Assembly (NCBI GenBank): GCA_033002965.1
Contig: JAURVB010002625.1
Location: 20,374 to 84,373, forward strand
DNA length: 64,000 nt
DNA from: Piper betle
Lineage: Eukaryota; Streptophyta; Magnoliopsida; Piperales; Piperaceae
Direction of reading: 5' to 3'
Part shown: one piece after another, positions 47,897 to 60,852 of the stretch
Layout of the letters: every line of letters starts with the position of its first letter
Numbering within the stretch: the first letter of the stretch is position 1
Position numbers and translations under genes: made by a program
The notes under the pieces: model-generated
Told to the model about the DNA's origin: nothing
Databases searched by the model: none
Seen by the model: the letters and a program-made list of their open reading frames with translations, nothing else

Positions 47897-48657
47897 TGTA
47901 GAATAAATTCAATGGCATGCAATTATACACGGTCAAAACAAGTAATATAATGATAAATTTTCAAGTGTCCTACAAAGAGATAAATTTACTTATGTTAATA
48001 GTAGAAAATTGAACTAAGAGCAAAACAAAACAAAAAAACATTTTTAGTTTAAGATAAATTTTGTTCTAGAGTCAAATTTCCCTTAATATTAAATTAATCT
48101 TCGTAACTTCTTACTCTTATCTTCTATTCCTTCGGATTGTCAATCTAGCATAAATATATGACATGGTGGCTCCCGTTCCTTCATACTTCTATTATTTTGC
48201 CTCAATTTCTACCTCCCGGTGATAATTGATTAATCAACAAAATAATACATTAAGATTTGCTTTACAATCGCACTTCCCGGTGATAATTGATTAATCAACA
48301 AAATAATGCATTAAGATTTACCTTACAATCGGATACAGTGTTATGTATCTCCCGACCATAACGACAAACAATTCAAAAGACTCGTTGTATGATAAATTAT
48401 CAATGACTAATTTAATTAATTTCTCCCAAAATCTAATTAAACCTCATGATCTAAGAAATAGGCGATCAATCTGCTCTTAGCATTAAGAACATGACAATTC
48501 AAACGATCCAATTGAATAAAAGAATAAGAGGTTGAAATAAATTGAATAAAACCATGTTAAGTTTCATTCTTCTCTAGAACAAAATAAAGGACTACTTCAT
48601 AATAAAAATAGAAAACATTATAAAAGGGTAAATATTGTATACTTTAAACACTTAACA
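47897..48657 (-). repeat. 5' LTR of the Athila/Tat-like element
   Basis: 761 bp, ending TTAACA at 48657 and starting TGTAGAATAA at 47897 on the plus strand. It contains a tandem duplication of about 63 bp at roughly 48214-48335 (acttcccggtgataattg twice). Confidence 0.75.
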
Positions 48658-49102
48658 CATATCAAACTTCTACTCATCATCTAGATATATAATAGAAAAT
48701 AGTCAATAACGAGTGTTACTCATCCAAAAATAACTATAACAAACTGGCAAATGAGATCTAGCTCTCATTTTGAAAAAAACCATTTAATAACTTCTGTTGA
48801 ACTCTCACAAGAGCATTTACTAGGAAGCCATCGGGTCGTTGACCCAACAACATCCTAAACTCACTAATCTGTGGATGCCTCTCTCGGTATTTTCTCATGT
48901 TTTTTTTGTCCCTAAGGCCTACAGTATATCCTAAGCCTTCTAATTTCTTCTATATTTCTCCGGAAGACCGAGTACTCTCATTCACTGCCTTCAGTACCCT
49001 TTTAACCATATGTCTGGTGCGCTGTACTAAACAGTACACGTAAACCTCCACGTTTCTCCGGGTGTGAAGAAACTCAAAATACGGAATTGTTAGGATCCCT
49101 CA

Positions 49103-49859
49103 TAGTTGGTTTGACTACCTTAAGCATGGCAGGAATATTTTTGGGATGTTAATGAGCAAGACGTACTTCTATTTATCGACAATATCTTCCGCTTCGTCCA
49201 AGCGGGATCAGAAGTATCTGCCCTATTAGGTAGAATGCCCTCTGCTGTGGGTTATCAACCTACTCTTAGTACGGAAATGGGTTCTTTGCAAGAAAGAATT
49301 ACTTCTACCAAAGAAGGATCTATAACTTCCATTCAAGCAGTTTATGTACCCGCAGATGATTTAACCGACCCTACTCCTGCTACGACATTTGCGCATTTGG
49401 ATGCTACTGCCGTACTATCAAGGGGATTAGTCGCGAAAGGAATCTACCCTGGCAGTAGATCCTTTAGATTCAACGTCAACTATGCTCCAACCCAGGATCG
49501 TTGGAGAGGAACATTATGAAACTGCACAAAGGGTTAAGCAAACTTTACAACGTTACAAAGAACTTCAGGACATTATAGCTATTCTTGGGTTGGATGAATT
49601 ATCTGAAGAGGATCGTTTGACCGTAGCAAGAGCACGAAAATATTGAGCGTTTCTTATGCACAACCCTTCTTCGTAGCAGAAGTATTTACCGGCTCCCCGG
49701 GAAATATGTCAGTCTCCTAGAAACAATTAGGGGGTTTCAATTAATTCTTTCCGGAGAATTAGATGGTCTTCCAGAACAAGCCTTTTATTTGGTAGGTAAC
49801 ATCGATGGAGCTACCGCGAAGGCTATGAACTTAGATGAGGAGAGCAAATTAAAGAAATG
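49103..49859 (+). pseudogene. atpB: atpB fragment, plastid-derived pseudogene
   Basis: C-terminal part of the CF1 ATP synthase beta subunit, recognised from [24 protein letters not shown] sequence and [20 protein letters not shown]. It is not functional: the 5' half is absent, a 1-bp insertion near 49450 shifts the frame after AKGIYP, and another near 49645 (cgaaaatattgag) puts a stop in frame. The natural overlap of its end with the atpE start is preserved (AAATGA at 49855-49860). Confidence 0.92.
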
Positions 49860-50100
49860 ACCTTAAATCTTTGTGTACTGACTCCTAATCGAATTGTTTG
49901 GGACTCAGAAGTGAGAGAGATTATTTTACCTACTAATAGTGGCCAAATTGGTGTATTACCAAACCACGCCCTCATTGCTACAGCTGTAGATATAGGTATT
50001 TTGAGAATGCGCCCCGATGACCAATGGGCAACGATGGCTTTGATGGGCGGTTTTGCTAGAATAGGCAATAATGAGATCACCATTTTGGAAAATAATACAG
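49857..50100 (+). pseudogene. atpE: atpE 5' part, plastid-derived pseudogene
   Basis: N-terminal ~80 residues of the CF1 epsilon subunit ([19 protein letters not shown], then [10 protein letters not shown] and [15 protein letters not shown]). The normal protein is about 134 residues. Here it is cut at about 50100 where rpoC2 sequence begins, and the fused frame ends after NYIYY at 50120. An open frame this long in a nuclear copy suggests a fairly recent transfer. No expression is implied. Confidence 0.92.
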
Positions 50101-50525
<425 letters not shown>

Positions 50526-50699
50526 ATTCGAATTGAACCAGTCGTTTGATTTGGTATTAAAGATAATATTAAATAGAAAGATATTCCCCGTTTTATTTTG
50601 GCTTGGGCCGTTGATGCACGGTCTATTTACGGGAGAAAGTTCCTTCGAAACAATTATTTATTTTTAGGGTACTTTGAAAAAAGGAAAATGTGGGGAGAA

Positions 50700-50784
50700 A
50701 TGGCAAAAAAATATTGGAACATCAATTTAGAAGAGATGATGGAAGCGGGAGTTCATTTTAGTCATGGTACTAGGAAATGGAATC
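50700..50784 (+). pseudogene. rps2: rps2 5' end, plastid-derived pseudogene
   Basis: Start of plastid ribosomal protein S2 ([16 protein letters not shown], then HGTRKWNP). It is interrupted after base 50784 by the 50785-54542 transposon and continues at 54551. Confidence 0.9.
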
Positions 50785-53700
50785 CATAGTTGTAAAAATT
50801 GGAATCGGATTGAAAAGAAGTCATTGAATTAGACTAATTCATTAAAAATTGGACAAGAATTGGTTTATTTGAATCGGTCAAAATCGGTCATTGATCTCCT
50901 CTTCCATATCCCCCGCATCATTTTAGAACACGTCATTAGACTATTATTGGTTGTATTTTTTTTATTAGATTTTATTAAATTTTATTTTATATTTTTAGAA
51001 TTTATTTTATTATTATTGATTCGAGTAATGAGCAAGTCAATTTTTATTACATAAACTACCCCCCTTCACCAATCGCCACCATCCCATCCACACAACCCCC
51101 AACTAACCCCCCACTCACCCACCCCCCGCCCCCGCCGCCATCCAGCCACCCCATCCCCTCCCACTCCCCTTGCCACCCCCGTCCCCTTGTCGCCCACCCC
51201 TGGTCTCCCCCCACCGCCCTGTAACACCCCAATCCGGTTTACTCTCAACCCGGACCAGAATTGTTACAACGGATCGAACTACTCGTAAACCGATTAAGTT
51301 GGCTGACCTAAGACCTAATCGGCTACAACATACCCCTCTCGACGTCTCAAGATGGAATATGCCGCAAGTGCGCAACCAGTATATGAATGAGATGCAAAAC
51401 CCTAACAGGATACTACGTGAATATCATGGTAATAATCACACACAAATTAATTAAAATAGCAACAAAATTCAAAAGAAAACCTGGGATAAAACGGACAGAG
51501 TCTCCCCTAAAAGTGCAATAAGGGGACAACCTGTTAAAAACGCGGTACAATATAATATACATAAAACACTAATTTGCATTACACTAAGGTTTTAAAACCT
51601 CCACACATTCTTACTTGGCGTCTCGCGCACCTGCAATCTCATACTCAGCTCATTTGGTTCTTTTTCATTTCAACATGACACATCATTAGAGTTTCCTTCA
51701 AAACATCCCAAACATTTCCAAAACAAGGCATACAAGCCTCACAAACGCATGCATATATCTATATATATATCTGCACACTTATATACATACACAATTATCA
51801 TGCAGTCACATCATATCTTACACAAAAGTCGACGCGGCATCAGGCATGTGTGTGCAATGCAACCGCTAGTCCTTCGTCAAGGCCGGCATACTCCAATCCT
51901 CTTCCTCACCTACATATATAGTAAGAAAACGTCAGCAACGGTTGTCACTGGTCCGGAAATAGCTAATATCAAACTGAACATGAGAGTAAACCCTCATGGA
52001 AAGCAAACATCCATATATATATATATATATCTTCCTCAAGAACTCTCTCATAAGGGCAACTATAGAGGAGCCGTCGAGCAGCTGACTCGACAGCATCCCG
52101 ATCTATCTGGTACTATGCCGCTCACGGCACTTCTTTTTCAGTACTCTGCATAAAACTCTTATCCTAAGCCCTCTCCGAACCTCCATAATACTCCTGGTCT
52201 TGAGCACGTAGACCGAGTACTCTCAGGCAGTCGCCTTTAGTACCCTTTGAACCACAAGTCCGGACATGCGCTGTACTAGACAGTACCCGTAAACCTCCAC
52301 GTCCTCCGGGTGTGAGGAACTCAAACGCGGAGTTGTCAGGATCCCTCGGGATGGAACAGTCCGCTGGCACTAATCCAGAGCCCGCTATGACTGGCACGGC
52401 ATCCGCTCATGGTACGTGCAGTCAACTCATCTTCTCTTGTCTCACTGAAAACTCGATAAAACTATTTATAGGGCTGGGTCGGGATTTATTATAATAGGCC
52501 CGAAGGCAACTTGAGGTGGATCTTATTTTCGAAAACAAACTCGAGGGATCTCATCCTCGAGGGTTATTAATTCCAAAAACAAACGACTAGGTGACCCGTG
52601 TTAGGTGGGGTCCAATAAATCATCCACCTGACACGTCCTACAATCAATAAATCAAATCATCGATAGAATAGAGCGATAAAACCTGAGAAGCGTGTCCTAA
52701 CGGACCTGTCAGAAGCTCCAAGCGCAGTCTCGTGCCTAGACGGCGAGCTCCTGCAACGAACCTACATGAACATAACTAATTACTAACGCCCGTACATATA
52801 TGATGCACACCTATATAACTAATATATCCACATGCCTACAATCATCTAATCAAACATGACAATTATTTCGACAATTTCCCTACATCTCTAATTGTCAAGC
52901 AAGTTAATAATTTTATCATTTCATATATTACTTATTACCTAGCAATTTTAATTCCAATTTCAAAGCATACCTATTCTAATTAGGTGACAATGGTTTAATC
53001 AATTTAATCTGTTTAGCTTAATGTTAGCATGCAAAACCTAATTCATACATATTCATGAATTAACTAGTTAACAAGCATTTCATTAACTACTCAATGGTTT
53101 ACTAACAATTTCATTACTAAGCATTCACATCATCCAACACAATTTACCCTAATCATCATATGTTTATCATAATCATGATTAATTAAACTATAAGCATGAA
53201 GTTAATAAAATTAATTCTAATATGCTACTATGACCACAATAAGTATGTAATTATTCTAAAAAATAAGAAGGAAGAACCACCTCGCGATCGGCGCTGAAAT
53301 CGGTGCCGACGGACGAAGGCGGCGATTTTCCGGCGACTATGCCGGCGGTTTCCGGCAGCTCCGATGGTTTTCCGGTGACTGCTCCGGCGAGGCAATCGGG
53401 GGTAGGGGTTAGCACCGCCTCGGTGAGCTGAATCCAATGGCGGTGACGAGAAGGACAGCCGCGGCAGCGATGGCCGCCAACGGCGGCGTCGAGCGCGGTC
53501 GGGGCGGTCGGCCGCTCCGATCAGACCCACAGCCGACCCTCGACGGCGGCGCAAATCAGAGGGGAAAGGTAGGGGAGGTCGAGGGGAGGAGCTCCGACGT
53601 CACGGCGGCGGCGGTCCGGTGCAGGCGGCGGAGAAATCACGTCGGGACAGAGGAGAAGTCGAGGGCGATTTCCGGCAGTCGCGGCAGCTGACGGTGGCCG

Positions 53701-54542
53701 GGCGTGGTCGAGGCGGCGAGGCGACGGCACGGCCGGGCTGGGCGGCGTCGATCGGTGGCGGTCCGGCGTCCACGACGGTGGCACGACCTCAAGGGCGGCG
53801 GCGGCAGCAACACGGGATGGGGTTTGGGGAGGAAGATGAGGGGTATAGGTGATGGCAAGGTTGTAAATAAAACTTGACTCGACACCGGCTCGAGTCAAGA
53901 ATGATAACCGACTCGGAATAAATCCTAGAAAAATCTAGAAAAATTGGGAAAAATCCCATAAAATCAAACAAAATATCACAACACCCAAATGACATGCCGT
54001 ACAACTAATAACCCACCCGAATACCTTCTAACGCGTCCTAATGCGTTATTCGGCCTATACTAATTCTACGGTCACAATAAAAAAAATAAAATAAAATAAC
54101 ATCTCAATTGTATACTCTCATATCTACTGATAACTCAGTCTGCTGATGCGTATCTGACGCTATCATCGATACTTGGGTATACATGAACCCTCATAGCATG
54201 TGCACACGGCCGGCTCGGCCCCGCACACGCGTTCTGAAAGCTGAACCGACTCGAGTCCCGATCAAACCGACCGGCTAACGGTTATAAAACCCTGACTCGA
54301 GTTGCGGGGTTTTACAGCCCCGCCGCTGTCTCCCTCTAACCAACCCCACCCACCCCCCCCCCCCGGCTGACCCCTCGCCCGTCTCCCCCTATTTGCCAGA
54401 ATCCGCTAATTCTTACCCGAGTCGACTTGGGTGATAATCAGTTTGGATCGGCCAGAATCAGGAGATTCATAGTCCGATTTTTATCAACGACGATTTACCC
54501 TCATTTTGACCCGAGTTAAATCGGCCAATTTTTGCAACTATG
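50785..54542 (+). mobile_element. hAT-like CATAGTTGC element splitting rps2, itself split by an LTR
   Basis: Ends CATAGTTGTAAAAATTGG and CCAATTTTTGCAACTATG, with a perfect 8-bp duplication ATGGAATC (50777-50784 and 54543-54550). Without the nested LTR (51220-54316) it is about 0.66 kb. It is the same family as 6462-7256, with the same C-rich core. No transposase. Confidence 0.92.
51220..54316 (-). mobile_element. Family A solo LTR inside the hAT-like element
   Basis: It runs from TGTAACACCCCAATCC to GGGGTTTTACA (3,097 bp). The flanks CGCCC and GCCCC share the 4-mer GCCC, a slightly imperfect duplication. A GC-rich block at about 53270-53850 corresponds to 31080-31640 of the right-arm copy. 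No coding region; ORFs in the GC-rich block are compositional. Confidence 0.85.
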
Positions 54543-54550
54543 ATGGAATC

Positions 54551-54850
54551 CTAAAATGGCACCTTGCGTCTCTACAAAGTGTAAAGGTATTCATATTACA
54601 AATCTTACTAGAACTTCTCATTTTTTATCAAAAACCTATGATTTAGTTTTTGATGCAGCAAGCAGGGGAAAGCACTTTTTAATAGTTGGTACAAAAAGTA
54701 AGGTTGCAGATTCAGTAGCATTAACTGCAATAAGGGCTCACAGTCATTGTGTTAATAAAAAATGGCACAGTGGTATGTCAACAAATTGGTCCGCTGCAGA
54801 AACGAGACTTCATAAGTTCAAGGATTTGAGAGCGGAACAAAGGGCGGGGA
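54551..54850 (+). pseudogene. rps2: rps2 continuation, plastid-derived pseudogene
   Basis: It resumes exactly where 50784 stopped and carries the next ~95 residues of S2 ([45 protein letters not shown]). Several substitutions differ from typical plastid S2. It ends near 54850, where a family A LTR begins, so the C-terminal half is absent. Confidence 0.9.
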
Positions 54851-57800
54851 ATGGAACAACCCGCTCACTAATCGAGAGGCTGCTGTGATTGACATGTGCA
54901 CCCGCTCATGGTATGTACAAGTTGATTTCACTATCTTGTTAAGTGTTTAAAGTATACAATATTTACCCGTGTTTTTAATGTAATTTTGTACTTCCCGGGT
55001 ATGAACATTATTAATTAAATAATATTTTACTTTATTTTTTTAGTTAATTAATATTTTATGAGATATGCTTAATTTTGGTGTTTCAATGCAGAAAAAGATG
55101 AGTAAATTAAACTTTAGAATTGAATGGTCATGACACTTGGTCACCCAATGACTACAATTTATGGCGTTCAATGGAGTCGAGGAATTGGAAATTTGAAGGG
55201 GCATCATAATTAATTAGACTACGTCGATTTGTGAACACTCTCTTCGAATTCTTGTATCTCCACTTCTATATAAAGGGGTGGTCATTTGTTGTTGATCATA
55301 TCTCAACTCTTGGTTTAAGAGTTTAGTAGAAGAAATAGTTCTAGTTTTGTAATTCTTTTCTCTTTTATAATGAAAATTATTTTCTTTTTTATGTTGTTTT
55401 TTATTTTTATTATGGAGTAGTATTTTATTTCGTTCCAGAGAAGAATGGAACTTAACATGATTTAATTGAATCATCTCAACCTTTTATTCATACCTCTTAT
55501 TCATTTATTCAATCAGATTGTTTGAGTTATCATATTCTAAATACTAAGAGTAGATTGATCACCTATTTCTTAGATCATGAGGTTTAATTAGATTTCGGGA
55601 GAAATTAATTAGATTAGTCATTGATAATTTATTATATGACGAGTCTTTTGACTTGTTTGTCGTTGTGGCTTGTTTGTCGTTGTCGTCAGGAGATACACAC
55701 CACTGTATGTAATTGTAAGGCAAATCTTAATGCATCATTTTGTTGATTAATCAATTATCAACGGGAAGTAGAAATTGAGGCAAAATAATAGAAGCATGAA
55801 GGAGTGGTAGCCACCATGTTATATAATTATCCTAGATCGACAATCCGAAGAATAAACGATAAGAAGAAGATTTGATGAACATTAAATTCATGTTAAGGGA
55901 AATTCAATTCTAGAACGAGTTTTATCATTTTAACTTCTCCTTTTATTTAAAGTTATTATTTAGAATTAGTTAAGTCAATTATTTTTGTTTTTTTCTTAAT
56001 ATTATTTTCTTTAATTAATTTAAGAAAATTCATCTCTCTGTGGGAACGATACTCGAATTTATCATTATATTACTTGTTTCAACCGTGTATATTTACATGA
56101 TATTGAAATTATTCTAACACATCTCCCGTCTCACTGTAAACTCGATAAATTTATACATAGGTCTAAGAAGTAATTTATATAATAGGCCCAAAGGTAACTT
56201 GAAGTAGATTTTGTCTTCGAAATCAGACTTAAGAGATCTCATCCTCGAGAGTTATTAATTCAGAAAAACTATCGGCTAAATGACCCGAATTAAGTGGGAT
56301 CATTAAACACCACTTAACTCATTTTGTAATTAGTAAAATTAAATCACAATAGAAGGAGCAATAAAATAGGGGCAAATCCTAAATGGATCTGGTAGTAGCC
56401 CTAAGCCCAAGCATATAGGGGGCGGGCTTCTACTCCGTAACTATACAAACAAAACTACACTAATACTCATTCTAACTCTATAATGCATGCATGAAATGAA
56501 TGCATGTAAATTATTACATAATCATCATGAACATTATAAATAATACATTCATATCATGAAATCAACAAATTAGTTAAATAAACAAATTAACAATTTGCAA
56601 CCAATATGTCATAATTCCTAAATTGATCATCATTTTATATCAATCCTCATTAAATTAAATTAGTAACCTTAATGATGATTAATCATCTCAATAATCCTAC
56701 TTATGATATTTTATCTTTAATTTACTTTATTAATCCTAATTATACTATTTTACATTTAATTTGTATTATGAATTAGCTTCCCTAATAATTAACTGATACA
56801 TTTATAATACTAATACACAATTATCACAATTTCTAACATCATCTCAATCATAATTAATTTCATAATCAATTAATTTGAATTATTATTAATTATTATCCAT
56901 TTTTAATTATATAAAATTTTATTAATTAAAAATAATTATCAAACATATCAAAATTACCATATTAACAAAAATATGAAAAAATTTTAAAATTATCAATGAT
57001 ATGTATAATAATTAAAATAAATTAAAAATCTAAAATTTAAGAATTGTGATTCCTACTTGAATCGGCACCATCCTAGGAGTGGTTGTCGTGGATGGGAATT
57101 GGCCGGCAAGGAAAGAGGAGGGGGCTAGGTGTGGTCTAGGTAGTCTAGCCAGGCCCACTAGCCAGAATCGGTCTCCAATGATTGTGTTGCCGACAGCCAA
57201 ATTAAGGAAGAAAGGGGTGACAGGGTAGAGGAGAGGGATGGGGAAAAGTGGGGGAAAGGAAGGAAGGAGGGTTGGCGAAGAGGGTTCAACCGGCGGTTTC
57301 AACAGGTGGCGGCGACTGACGGCATCACTACAAGGAAATAGGGGTGGCAATCGGAGTATAGGGTAGGAGGAGGAAGAGGGGAAGAAGGGAATAAGGAGGA
57401 AGGAAGGAAAGTGCAACGGCGGGGTGACGGCGGCACAACCGGGCTGTGGTGACGGTGCAGCCGGTGGCGACAGTAGTTGGCGGCGGGGTGAAGTAGGGGA
57501 GGCATCAGGAGGAGTGATCGTCTCGAGGAAGGGAAGGATCATGTGGTATAAGGCGACGACAGTCTCTTAAATTGAACTTAATCGGTCCCGACTTGAGTCA
57601 AAACTAATAAATAAATTCCAAAAATACAAAATAAAAATAATAACATACTATAAAATAAAATAATCAAGTCCTAACTTGAATGACATACTCAAAGCCTACT
57701 AACCCAATCAAAATAATAAATAACTTGTCCTAACTTGATAAAACTAGAATTCATATACTGTTCATACTCTCATATACTGTGATAACTTATTCTGCTACTA

Positions 57801-57952
57801 CTTTACTGACATTATCATCATATACATGGGTACACATGACCTCCATACCTCGTAACACATGGTCGGCCTCTGCTTAACACGTGTATTCTAAAAATAATAG
57901 TTGAATCAACTGGTTCTGGCTATAAAACTCTGACTCAGTTCATGGGTTTATA
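54851..57952 (-). mobile_element. Family A LTR, minus orientation, interrupted
   Basis: 54851-54936 and 56120-57952 are colinear with 52340-54316 (acccgctcatggta, ctcactg..aactcgataaa, gagatctcatcctcgag, gggttattaatt-type, and the final gggtttata). The part corresponding to the beginning of the LTR is missing, so it is truncated against the plastid block. It is interrupted by a family B solo LTR. Confidence 0.75.
54937..56119 (+). mobile_element. Family B solo LTR
   Basis: It runs from TGTTAAGTGTTTAAAG to TATTCTAACA (1,183 bp). The flanks TATCT (54932-54936) and CATCT (56120-56124) are a duplication with one change. A short internal duplication (cttgtttgtcgttgtgg at about 55650-55683) marks this copy. 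Confidence 0.86.
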
Positions 57953-60852
57953 GCCACCATCCTAGCGACCTCCCCTCGCCGTCGCCGCCACCTCAACCAC
58001 CACTTTTCCTCCCTCATCTTTCTCCCCTCTTCTCCCCATTTTCCCTCACACCCACCCATTGTTGCCACCTTGCAGGTTCTCCACTTGCCGCCAACTCGGG
58101 AGATAACCTCTAACGATCCCTCCCTAGCCCATTTGCCCTCCTTCCCAACTCTTCCCCAGCCTGAGCGACGACATGCATGGAGACCCTGAGTGAATCAAGG
58201 TCGCTGCTTGCATGCTCTGTTGTCGACAACTAGCGCCACCACCGGCCAGTCACGCACTGCCTCCATCCATGCCGTCACCCCCCATCCCCCCTAGCCGACC
58301 TCAACCTCCCTATCCCTCCTCCCCTCCCAACCGAACCCTCTTAGCTGCTCCCTGCCCTAGCCGACCTCACCCTTGCCATAGTTGGCGAATGGTTGTCGCC
58401 ACCGGCTAGTGATGGCCTCAGCCAAGTTCTTCCCACCTCCACCTAACCCTAACCCAAACCCTAGCCTACTCTTCCTCCTACCCGAGTCGACCACAACTGC
58501 CATCGTTGCCGCTGGCCAGTGGCAGCTCCGGCCACCTCGAGCCGCTCCCCCTTAGGACTGAATTCACAGCTGTGCTGTGGTTGTCAGTGGTCTCGTGGGA
58601 CGGCAATCATAGCTGCCATCTCCATCCTCACGACAACCACGGTCGTTGTCACTGTCATCGTGTGACCACCGACTTAGGTATACGATTTAATTTCATTTTA
58701 TTTCATATGATTGATCATGATGATTATATTGTTGATTGAATTGTGTGATGTGGATGAATTAATACAAATTGTGAATGCTTGTGTTGTTTTAATTATAGGA
58801 AAATACTTGATTTGTCAAGTCAAAATACATGTTTGTTGATATCTGCTATTAATCAATGTTAATTAAACTCATGAATTATACATATAGTTCTTATTATTAA
58901 ATTTTCATAATTGAGCATTAGTTTGATTATCAGATTCATGATCTTTATTTAGTTAATTGTTATGTTTAACTACATATTAATAAATATGTGGTGTTGATGG
59001 CTTGATAACCTAAGAATGTAGATTTATATGGTTAAGTATTAATTGATGAAATTGTTGTATGATAATAGTTAGATTGTGATTAGTGATGACATTTGAATTT
59101 AATTGCATTACCATGATATGAAATTAATTACAGGTTTATCATACGTATACAACATGATTATTAGGGTTACTTTACCTTGTTGAGTGTTGCTTGAAACATT
59201 ATCAATATATCTCGGTATCATATTGTTGTGCATGATTATATTGTCGACAAGATTAGGGGTTGTTTGGATTGATATGGATGTACATGATTGTCCTAATGAT
59301 GTCTAATTTATCTGTCATATCATTCATGCATCATATGGGTGTTCATGATTGTTAGTGTTTAGTTCTGTTTATGTAGGTTCGGTATAGGAGTTTGCCGCAT
59401 AGGCGCAAGACCACTCTTGGAGCTTCTACCAAGTTCATTTAAAACTCGTACTCTTTTTTGTCAATCTCTTCTATTATTCGTTTTGGATTGTAGGGTACAG
59501 AACGTGTTAAGTGATTGGTTTATTAGACCCACTTAACATGGCCCATTTGAACAAATAGTTTTCTAGATTAATCATCTTAGAGGATGAGATCCCTCAAGTC
59601 TAATTTCGAAAACATGATCCTCTGCAAGTTACCTTAGGGCCTATTATATAAATCCCTTCTCACGCTTATATATGATTTTATTGAGTTTTTAGTGAGACGA
59701 GAGATGGAAAAATCGACTCGTATGTACCATGAGCGGGTGCACATGCCAGTCACAGCGGATTCTGGATTAATGAAAAGGTTATTCCATTCTCGAGGGATTC
59801 TGACAACTCCACGTTTAGAGTTCCTCACACCAAGAGAAACATGGGAATTTACGGGTCCTGTTTAGTACAACATATATCCGGATATATAGTTCAAAGGGGT
59901 TCAAAAGGCGACTGCATGAGAGTACTCAACCATCGCGCTAAGGGCTGGAGATATATGGAGGGTAGGAGAGGGTTTAGGATATTGATAATCTCCAGAGAGG
60001 GACAGTTAGAAATTGCCAAAAGAGGCATCATACTAGTCAGTTCAAGATGCTATCAAGACTATAGATCGATAGTTCTTCAGTAGTTACCATTATAAGAGTT
60101 TTGATAAAGTATATGCATGTTTTCTTTTTATAAAAGTTAACTCTCATTAACAGTTTGATATTAGTTATTTTCTGGACCAATGATAACCGTGGTTTTCTAT
60201 TACATATGTAGGTGAACATCAAACACAATAGGATATGCCAAACTTGATGAATGAGTTAGTGACATCCTTGCATACACACATGTCTAACGATAGTGACGTT
60301 TTATTATGATGCTTATTAATATGTAAAACTTGTGATGAAATATTTTGATGATGTTTAATGCATGGTTATCTTATTTTTGTTAATGATATTTTGATGTCGA
60401 TGATAATGACATTGTTATGATGAAATTAGTATAACTTCAATATTGTTAATGAGATAAGCAGATGGGTCATGATCTAGTCATGAATTATATTGTAGACAAA
60501 ATATGATGTTATGATGTATCTTACTATTTTCGTATATTTTGTGATATAATGATGGACTGGGTGGTTCCCTATTGTATTTTTAAGGAAAACTTTGTCTTTT
60601 TATTTATAAATTTTTTATCATATTTAATCAATTGGAGTGTGAATTTTTTTGTTATTACATCATCCACATAACGTCCTGATAGGTTGTGCATTTTATACAT
60701 TCATAGTGGTGTTCTTCTCGTCTTATGATGCTTGAAGTAGATCTCTTTCGCTTAGGTTCAGACCAACCAATTTAATCGAATTTGAGAATCACTTTGGCCT
60801 CCCATAATACATCCAGTTCAGTTTAATAACGAACTAAATGTGGGGTGTTACA
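57953..60852 (+). mobile_element. Family A LTR, plus orientation, 5'-truncated
   Basis: It ends GTGGGGTGTTACA at 60852. Its body matches 31080-33426: a GC-rich block to about 58675, then the tgtaggttcggtataggag and gaggatgagatccctc landmarks and the LTR end. It lies back-to-back with the inverted copy ending at 57952. Reading frames such as 58212-58409 fall in the GC-rich block and do not look like genes. Confidence 0.75.

Larger units (their letters stand above)
46007..48657 (-). mobile_element. Internally deleted Athila/Tat-like gypsy element (family B ends)
   Basis: Perfect 5-bp duplication CATAT at 46002-46006 and 48658-48662. In minus orientation: 5' LTR (48657-47897), primer-site region (GACGCCGTTGTCGGAGAG complement at about 47873-47890), leader, gag remnants, then only a ~240 bp 3' LTR piece (46245-46007) joined directly to gag. 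All of pol is gone. Both LTRs are family B and shortened compared with the 1.16-1.19 kb solo LTRs. Confidence 0.85.
45334..49102 (-). mobile_element. Family A LTR fragment split by an Athila-like element
   Basis: It begins TATAACACC at 45334. The part up to 46006 and the part from 48658 to about 49102 match 51220-52350 of the intact minus-oriented LTR (gaccgagtactctca, tagtaccctttgaacc-like, ggatccct). The interruption is the 46007-48657 element with duplication CATAT. The right end is truncated where plastid-derived sequence starts. Confidence 0.75.

Noticed and set aside
53228..53898. Overlapping Arg/Pro-rich frames on both strands
   Set aside because: They fall in the GC-rich block of a family A LTR that has non-coding counterparts elsewhere in the window.
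57030..57542. 170-codon minus-strand Pro/Ser-rich frame
   Set aside because: Same GC-rich LTR block in another family A copy; no recognisable protein features.
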